NCBI GenBank assembly: GCA_026400535.1
Contig: JAPLOU010000026.1
Coordinates: 1-36,753, forward strand
Length of the DNA stretch: 36,753 nt
Direction of reading: 5' to 3'
DNA from: Hyphomicrobiales bacterium
Lineage (GTDB): Bacteria; Pseudomonadota; Alphaproteobacteria; Rhizobiales; Beijerinckiaceae
Position numbers and translations under genes: made by a program. Every line of letters starts with the position of its first letter. Within the stretch, counting starts at the first letter, position 1. Of the stretch, positions 31,959 to 36,753 are shown piece after piece. The notes under the pieces were generated by a model. The model worked only from the letters and a program-made list of their open reading frames with translations. It searched no databases and was not told where the DNA came from.

Positions 31959-32675
31959 ATGAATACCGTCGCACACCAGACGCCGACGTACACCGCCCGT
32001 CGCGGCCAGCTTGAGACCTATTTCGATCGCACCGCGGTCGATGCCTGGGCCCGCCTGACCACCGACGCCCCGGTGAGCAAGATCCGTGCGACCGTGCGCG
32101 CAGGGCGCGACGAGATGCGGGCGTATCTTCTGAGCCGGCTGCCTGCCGACCTGAGCGGCCGGCGCATTCTCGATGCAGGTTGCGGCACCGGAGCCTTCTC
32201 GGTCGAGGCGGCACGGCGCGGCGCGGATGTCGTCGCGATCGACCTTTCGGCCAAGCTGGTGAGCATTGCCGCCGAGCGCCTGCCGCGTGATCTTGGCAAA
32301 GGTTCGGTCACATTTGGTGTCGGCGACATGCTCGACGCGCGTTTCGGCTGTTTTGACCATGTCGTGGCGATGGATTCTCTGATCTACCATCCGACGGCTG
32401 ATCTGGTCCGATGCCTCGACACCCTGAGCGAGCGGACGAAAACATCGATCGTCTTCACCTTCGCACCGCGCACGACCATGATCGCGGCGATGTACGGTAT
32501 CGGCAAACTCTTCCCGCGTGCCGACCGCTCGCCGACCATCGTGCCGGTAGAGGAGCTTGATCTTACGGTCCGGATCGGCCGCAAGCTGGCGCTGGCTGCC
32601 TGGCATGTCGCAAACACGAGGCGCATCACCCGCGGCTTTTACATCTCCCAGGCCATGGAGCTTGCACGCCAATGA
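31959..32675 (+). CDS. bchM: bchM, magnesium protoporphyrin IX methyltransferase
   Basis: Encodes a 238-residue SAM-dependent methyltransferase that esterifies the C13 propionate of Mg-protoporphyrin IX, giving the substrate of AcsF. The SAM-binding motif LDAGCGTGAFS lies at residues 71-81. The N-terminal YFDRTAVDAWARLTTDAPVSKIRATVRAGRDEMR and the C-terminal RITRGFYISQAMELAR are characteristic. ATG 31959 is preferred to the TTG at 31935, which overlaps bchL. It overlaps lhaA by four bases. Confidence 0.95.
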   Translation: MNTVAHQTPTYTARRGQLETYFDRTAVDAWARLTTDAPVSKIRATVRAGRDEMRAYLLSRLPADLSGRRILDAGCGTGAFSVEAARRGADVVAIDLSAKLVSIAAERLPRDLGKGSVTFGVGDMLDARFGCFDHVVAMDSLIYHPTADLVRCLDTLSERTKTSIVFTFAPRTTMIAAMYGIGKLFPRADRSPTIVPVEELDLTVRIGRKLALAAWHVANTRRITRGFYISQAMELARQ

Positions 32676-34105
32676 GACCGGAGCTTCAGGCACTGGCTGA
32701 TGAGTGGCGCAGGTTCGGCCTGACGCTTCTGCCTTTTGCCAACGCGGGGTCCGAGGGATTGCCGCTGAAGAAGCTCTTGCGCCTGTCCCTGTTCCAGGTC
32801 TCGGTCGGCATGGCGACTGTGCTCTTGATCGGCACGCTCAACCGCGTCCTGATTGTCGAGATGAACGTCGCCGCTTCGCTCGTCGCGGTGATGGTCGCGA
32901 TCCCGCTGGTTTTCGCGCCATTCCGGGCGCTGGTCGGATTCAGGTCAGACCATCACAAGTCGGCCTTCGGATGGCGGCGCGTGCCGTATATCTGGATGGG
33001 CACGCTTCTGCAGTTTGGCGGACTGGCGATCATGCCCTTCGCGCTCATCCTCCTGTCCGGCGACACCTGGGGGCCGTGGTGGATCGGCCATGTCGCCTCG
33101 GCCATCGCTTTCCTCGCCGTGGGTGCGGGCCTGCAAACGACGCAGACGGCGGGCCTTGCGCTGGCAACGGATCTTGCGCCTGAATCCGCGCGGCCGCGGG
33201 TGGTGGCGCTGATGTACACCATGCTGCTGATCGGCATGGTTATCTCGGGATTGACCTTCTCCCTGCTGCTCGCCGATTTCAGCCAGATCAGGTTGATCCA
33301 GGTTGTCCAGGGCGCCGCGTCGATGACGCTGATCCTCAATCTCGTGGCGCTGTGGAAACAGGAAGCCCGCAACCCGGAGCGTGCGCGCGAAGAGGCCGAG
33401 ACCCCCGCTTTCCGCGAGGTCTGGGCCAGGTTCGCCGGCGCCGGACGTGCCAAGCGCTTTCTTGTCGCGGTTGCGCTCGGCACAGCCGCCTTCAACATGC
33501 AGGACGTTGTGCTGGAGCCCTACGGGGGCGAGATCCTCAAGCTGAGCGTTGGTGAAACCACGGCCTTGACCGGGCTGATGGCCACAGGTGCCCTGCTGGC
33601 CTTCGGTCTGGCCGCACGGCAGCTGATGCGCGGCATGGATCCTTGCCGCATCGCCGCCTACGGAGCGGTTGTCGGGCTTCTGGCCTTCGCCTGCGTGATC
33701 ATGTCGGCGCCGATGGATGTGCCGATGCTGTTCCGGATCGGCACCGTGCTGATCGGTTTCGGCGGCGGCCTGTTCTCCGTGGGCACGCTCACCGGCGCCA
33801 TGGCGCTCGAAAAGGAAGCCGGAACCGGCCTTGCGCTCGGGGCCTGGGGCGCGGTGCAGGCGCTTGCCATGGGCTGCTCGGTCGGAGCCGGCGGCATCTT
33901 GCGCGACATTGTCAGCCACATGGCCGAAAGGGGCCTGCTCGGCTCCGCCCTCACCGACCCGTCGGTCGGCTATTCCGTGGTCTACCACATCGAAGTTCTG
34001 CTGCTCTTCATGACTCTTGTCGCGATCGGCCCCCTCGTGGGCCGCACGGCCGAGACCAAGCCCGCATCCCCCTCAACCTTCGGCCTGGCCCAACTCCCCA
34101 GCTAG
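32672..34105 (+). CDS. lhaA: lhaA, PucC-family LH1 assembly protein
   Basis: Encodes a 477-residue, about 12-helix membrane protein of the PucC/LhaA family, needed for LH1 assembly and possibly for bacteriochlorophyll delivery. Landmarks are RLSLFQVSVGMATVLLIGTLNRVLIVEM, FAPFRALVGFRSDHHKSAFGWRRVPYIWMGTLLQFGG and NMQDVVLEPYGGEIL. It is a paralogue of Bch2 (19430-20830) in the other operon. The position between bchM and puhA is the standard one. The start overlaps the bchM stop. Confidence 0.95.
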   Translation: MRPELQALADEWRRFGLTLLPFANAGSEGLPLKKLLRLSLFQVSVGMATVLLIGTLNRVLIVEMNVAASLVAVMVAIPLVFAPFRALVGFRSDHHKSAFGWRRVPYIWMGTLLQFGGLAIMPFALILLSGDTWGPWWIGHVASAIAFLAVGAGLQTTQTAGLALATDLAPESARPRVVALMYTMLLIGMVISGLTFSLLLADFSQIRLIQVVQGAASMTLILNLVALWKQEARNPERAREEAETPAFREVWARFAGAGRAKRFLVAVALGTAAFNMQDVVLEPYGGEILKLSVGETTALTGLMATGALLAFGLAARQLMRGMDPCRIAAYGAVVGLLAFACVIMSAPMDVPMLFRIGTVLIGFGGGLFSVGTLTGAMALEKEAGTGLALGAWGAVQALAMGCSVGAGGILRDIVSHMAERGLLGSALTDPSVGYSVVYHIEVLLLFMTLVAIGPLVGRTAETKPASPSTFGLAQLPS

Positions 34106-34132
34106 CCCGAGCCAATACCCAGGAGGTACCAC

Positions 34133-34921
34133 ATGTTACCCGGCTCCAGTCCACTCGGCTTCGATCTCGCCGTCATCAGTTTCTGGATGTTCCTGATCTT
34201 CTTCGCAGGCCTGATCTGGTACCTGCACAGGGAGAGCAAGCGCGAGGGCTATCCGCTCGCCAAGGACACCCAGGACCGCTACAACCGCTACCAGATCGTC
34301 GGCTGGCCTGCGCCGCCGCCACCGAAAAGCTTCAAGATGGCCTTCGGTCCGGACAAGCTGATCGCCGCCGACGGCAATCCCGACACGCGCAGTCATCCGC
34401 TGAAGGCGCTTGAGCCGTGGCCCGGCGCTCCGCTCGAGCCCGTCGGTGATCCGATGTTGGCCAGCGTCGGCCCCGGCTCATGGGCCGAGCGCGCCGACAC
34501 GCCCGACATCCTGCACAACGGCAAGAACCGCCTCGAGCCGCTGCGCGTGGCCACTGACTTCCACGTCGAGGGCCGCGATCCCAATCCGGTCGGAATGGAG
34601 GTCATCGGCGGCGACGGCAAGCGGGCCGGTGTCGTCAAGGACATCTGGATCGACCGTGCCGAATACGTGATGCGCTACATGGAGGTCGAGGTTCCGGTAG
34701 CGGGCGGCGTGCGCAACGTGCTGCTGCCGACCAACTTCACCCGCATCGATGGCGCCAAGCGCCAGGCCCGCGTCAAGGCCATCTTCGCCAAGCATTTCGC
34801 CAATGTCCCCGGCCTCAAGAACCCTGACCAGGTGACCCTGCTCGAGGAGGACAAGATCATGGGGTATTACGGCGGCGGCACCCTGTATGCCTCCACCCAG
34901 CGCGCGGACCCGTTCCTATGA
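34133..34921 (+). CDS. puhA: puhA, reaction centre H subunit
   Basis: Encodes the 262-residue H subunit that caps the cytoplasmic face of the photosynthetic reaction centre and tunes proton delivery to QB. One N-terminal membrane helix (about 10-31: FDLAVISFWMFLIFFAGLIWYL) is followed by RRESKREGYPL-like sequence (HRESKREGYPL), a proline-rich link, and the PRC-barrel domain (VEGRDPNPVGMEVIGGDGKRAG, VKDIWIDRAEYVMRYMEVEV). A perfect AGGAGGT site precedes the ATG. The stop overlaps the puhB start. Confidence 0.97.
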   Translation: MLPGSSPLGFDLAVISFWMFLIFFAGLIWYLHRESKREGYPLAKDTQDRYNRYQIVGWPAPPPPKSFKMAFGPDKLIAADGNPDTRSHPLKALEPWPGAPLEPVGDPMLASVGPGSWAERADTPDILHNGKNRLEPLRVATDFHVEGRDPNPVGMEVIGGDGKRAGVVKDIWIDRAEYVMRYMEVEVPVAGGVRNVLLPTNFTRIDGAKRQARVKAIFAKHFANVPGLKNPDQVTLLEEDKIMGYYGGGTLYASTQRADPFL

Positions 34922-35613
34922 CCGGTGGTGGCTTCATCAACGCCCCGCATGACGATTATGCGGGTGAACCCATCCCAGGCCTTCCGGCAGAACTGCCGGA
35001 GGGCGAGAGGCTCCTCTGGCAGGGCTCGCCCAGCTGGCGGTCGCTGGCAATCCGGGCCTTCCATGCGCGCAAGGTCGCGATCTATTTCGGCGTGCTGATG
35101 GTCTGGCGCTTTGCCTCTTCGGTCGCGGACGGAGCCAGCGTGACCGGAGCCCTGTCATATGCTGCGGCATTGATGCCGGTGGCACTCGCAGCGATCTGCA
35201 TCCTGCTGCTGCTGGCCTATGCCTATGCCCGGATGACGATCTACTCCATCACAACCCGACGGGTGCTGATGCGCTCCGGCGTGGCGTTGCCGATCACCGT
35301 CAACCTGCCCTTTAAGCGCATCGACGGCGCGGCCCTGAAAATCCACGGCGATGGCACCGGCGACATACCGCTGCAGTTGGCGAAGGATGACAGGATCGCC
35401 GTGATGGCGATCTGGCCGAACATGCGCCCGTGGAAGCTGAGCAAGCCCGAGCCGATGCTCCGTTCGCTGCCGGACGCGTCCAAAGTGGCGGACCTGCTGG
35501 CGGCGGCGCTGAGCGGGGCGCGGATCCCGGCCCTGCGCGCCGAAGAGACAGCACGGCCTGCGTCGACACAAGAGGCCGGTACCGCGAGTGCCTTGCTGCG
35601 CCCAGCCCACTGA
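34918..35613 (+). CDS. puhB: puhB, photosynthetic complex assembly protein
   Basis: Encodes a 231-residue membrane protein required for normal reaction-centre assembly. The N-terminal ELPEGERLLWQGSPSWRSLAIRAFHARKVAIYFGVLMVWR, two to three predicted helices and the following YAYARMTIYSITTRRVLMRSGVALPITVNLPFKRIDGAAL segment match PuhB, which contains a PH-like domain. Start overlaps the puhA stop (ATGA); puhC starts 16 bases after its stop. Confidence 0.95.
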   Translation: MTGGGFINAPHDDYAGEPIPGLPAELPEGERLLWQGSPSWRSLAIRAFHARKVAIYFGVLMVWRFASSVADGASVTGALSYAAALMPVALAAICILLLLAYAYARMTIYSITTRRVLMRSGVALPITVNLPFKRIDGAALKIHGDGTGDIPLQLAKDDRIAVMAIWPNMRPWKLSKPEPMLRSLPDASKVADLLAAALSGARIPALRAEETARPASTQEAGTASALLRPAH

Positions 35614-35629
35614 TCAAAGGAGAAGAACC

Positions 35630-36073
35630 ATGAGCGCGATCACCGTGAAGTCAGGTTTCAGGTTCCGCCCGGCCCACGCGGTCATGCTCGTGGTCGTGCT
35701 GTCCGTCCTGTTCGCGGCGTTCGCACGCCTGACAGGCTTGGGTATCCTACGGATGCCGGAGCCGGAAGTTGTGCAGTATCGTGACCTCCGGTTCGCTGAC
35801 GGGGCCGATGGCTCGGTTGGCATCTCGGATGCCGCCACCGGCGCCGTCGTCCTCATCATCGAGCCGGGACAGGACGGCTTCATCAGAGGCGTGCTGCGTG
35901 GGAGAGCCCGGGAGCGGAAGCTCGAGGGCATGGGTCCTGAGAAACCCTTCCGCCTGGCGCGACATGTTGATGGACGTCTGACGCTGGAGGACACGGCGAC
36001 GACGATCCGGATCGTGCTGAACTCCTTCGGCCCAACCAACGTAGAGGCCTTTGCCAGGCTTCTGCCAAATTAG
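35630..36073 (+). CDS. puhC: puhC, photosynthetic complex assembly protein
   Basis: Encodes a 147-residue protein with one N-terminal membrane anchor (about residues 16-34) and a periplasmic domain containing RDLRFADGADGSVGISDAATGAVVLIIEPGQDGFIRGVLRGRARERKLEG, as in PuhC, which supports RC-LH1 assembly and organisation. The start is set by AAAGGAG 8 bases upstream of ATG 35630; earlier in-frame codons overlap puhB. Confidence 0.93.
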   Translation: MSAITVKSGFRFRPAHAVMLVVVLSVLFAAFARLTGLGILRMPEPEVVQYRDLRFADGADGSVGISDAATGAVVLIIEPGQDGFIRGVLRGRARERKLEGMGPEKPFRLARHVDGRLTLEDTATTIRIVLNSFGPTNVEAFARLLPN

Positions 36074-36083
36074 GGGACGGCAG

Positions 36084-36386
36084 ATGCTCCACTATCTCCT
36101 CGGAAGAGGGAAATCCATCCAGGTTCCATGCACGGTTGACCTGCTCAACACGGCGGAATTCGTCCATGCCCATGTCGTGCTTGACGGCGTGGATGTCGGG
36201 CCAGGCGATAGCGTGATCGTGCATGACGCGCCAACGACCATCGGATTCGGCGAACATCGCGTCGAACGTCGCATGGCGACCGTGACGCGCGCCACGGCGC
36301 TGGACCGCTTCGTCACCAAGCTGACAGCCTACCTCGAACTGACTGAACTCTACGAAGTCGGGTTTTCTGCAGGGAGAGCACAATGA
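36084..36386 (+). CDS. Conserved-looking hypothetical protein between puhC and acsF
   Basis: A 100-residue soluble protein without signal peptide or membrane helix. It looks mostly beta-stranded, with [24 protein letters not shown], then [11 protein letters not shown], and a C-terminal helix [15 protein letters not shown]. Similar short genes occur at this position, between puhC and acsF, in other purple alphaproteobacterial clusters, from memory of family context; no function is known to me. ATG 36084 has GGGGACGG upstream. The stop overlaps the acsF start (ATGA), so it is very likely translated. Confidence 0.8.
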   Translation: MLHYLLGRGKSIQVPCTVDLLNTAEFVHAHVVLDGVDVGPGDSVIVHDAPTTIGFGEHRVERRMATVTRATALDRFVTKLTAYLELTELYEVGFSAGRAQ

Positions 36387-36753
36387 TACCGCAGGAAGGG
36401 GGGGGCGGAGCCCCGAATTACGTGACCGCCATGGCGACCCAGGACACAGTCCTGTCGCCGCGCTTCTACACCACCGACAACGAGGCCATGGACAAGATTG
36501 ACGTCAGCCTCGTGCGGCGCGAATGGGACGGGCTGATGGCGGAGATGCGGGCCGACCCCAACAAGAACCATTTCAAGCGGCCGGACGACTTCCAGTTCGA
36601 TCCCGCCAGCCTCAATGACGAACTGCAGAAGGAGTTGCTCGACTTTCTCGTCTCGTCCCTGACGGCTGAGTTCTCGGGCTGCATCCTGTACTCCGAGATC
36701 AAGAAGCGGATGAAGAATCCGGACATGCAGGAGTTGTTCTCCTTCATGGCCCG
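36383..36753 (+). CDS. acsF: acsF, Mg-protoporphyrin IX monomethyl ester oxidative cyclase (5' part)
   Basis: The first 123 codons of the aerobic cyclase, cut by the right edge. AcsF is a diiron protein that uses O2 to form ring E. Seen are [71 protein letters not shown] and the start of the MAR(DE) segment; the glutamate in TAEFSG is an expected metal ligand, and the second EXXH motif lies beyond the window. The start overlaps the preceding gene's stop. A run of eight G's occurs near the 5' end (GGAAGGGGGGGGCGG region), which could be prone to sequencing or replication slippage. Confidence 0.95.
   Translation, partial: MIPQEGGGGAPNYVTAMATQDTVLSPRFYTTDNEAMDKIDVSLVRREWDGLMAEMRADPNKNHFKRPDDFQFDPASLNDELQKELLDFLVSSLTAEFSGCILYSEIKKRMKNPDMQELFSFMA

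Noticed and set aside
36394..36420. Frameshift in acsF at the G-rich run near its start
   Set aside because: The frame from ATG 36383 reads through the G run directly into conserved AcsF sequence, so no shift is needed.

Overview
The window is the core of a photosynthesis gene cluster from a purple-bacterial type alphaproteobacterium. Every large gene on both strands belongs to bacteriochlorophyll a synthesis, acyclic carotenoid synthesis, reaction-centre/LH1 assembly, or the redox control of these. The DNA is GC-rich with short AT-rich islands at the divergent promoters. Gene order resembles Rhodobacter and Hyphomicrobiales clusters (puf-bchZYXC-crtFE / crtDC / crtBI-bchODI ... ppsR-ppaA / bchFNBHLM-lhaA-puhABC-acsF). 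The species cannot be named from sequence reading alone; a Hyphomicrobiales-like host is an inference. An O2-dependent cyclase gene (acsF) and PpsR-type control suggest an organism that lives with oxygen.

Layout: (1) 1-7895, minus strand: crtE-crtF, then bchC-bchX-bchY-bchZ, then pufQ-pufB-pufA (pufA is cut by the left edge). (2) 8015-10422, plus strand: crtD-crtC, divergent from crtE across one perfect PpsR box. (3) 10432-20830, minus strand: one apparent long operon in the order bch2-bchP-tspO-bchI-bchD-bchO-crtI-crtB, ending with two unusual small genes, a 50-residue predicted membrane protein and a DUF3830 protein. (4) 21063-23503, minus strand: ppaA(aerR)-ppsR. (5) 23818-36753, plus strand: bchF-bchN-bchB-bchH-bchL-bchM-lhaA-puhA-puhB-puhC-orf100-acsF, mostly joined by ATGA-type or longer overlaps; acsF is cut by the right edge.

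How the genes work together: BchIDH insert Mg into protoporphyrin IX, BchM methylates, AcsF closes ring E, BchLNB and BchXYZ reduce rings D and B, BchF and BchC modify the ring A side chain, and BchP reduces the geranylgeranyl tail. CrtE-CrtB-CrtI build the acyclic carotene and CrtC-CrtD-CrtF turn it towards spirilloxanthin-type pigments (no crtA here). PuhA/PuhB/PuhC, LhaA, Bch2 and PufQ serve the RC-LH1 complex and pigment delivery. PpsR with its antirepressor PpaA would control the cluster: perfect TGT-N12-ACA boxes lie before puf, before bchC and between crtE and crtD, and degenerate boxes before bch2 and bchF.

No new large defence or metabolic system was found. The points most worth a second look are: a 23-nt element shared (20/23) by the bch2 and bchF promoters; a hairpin covering the ppsR ribosome-binding region; the lack of a usable start codon where crtC should begin; the DUF3830/50-residue gene pair in the carotenoid operon; absence of bchG from its usual place beside ppsR; and a four-cysteine cluster in BchH.
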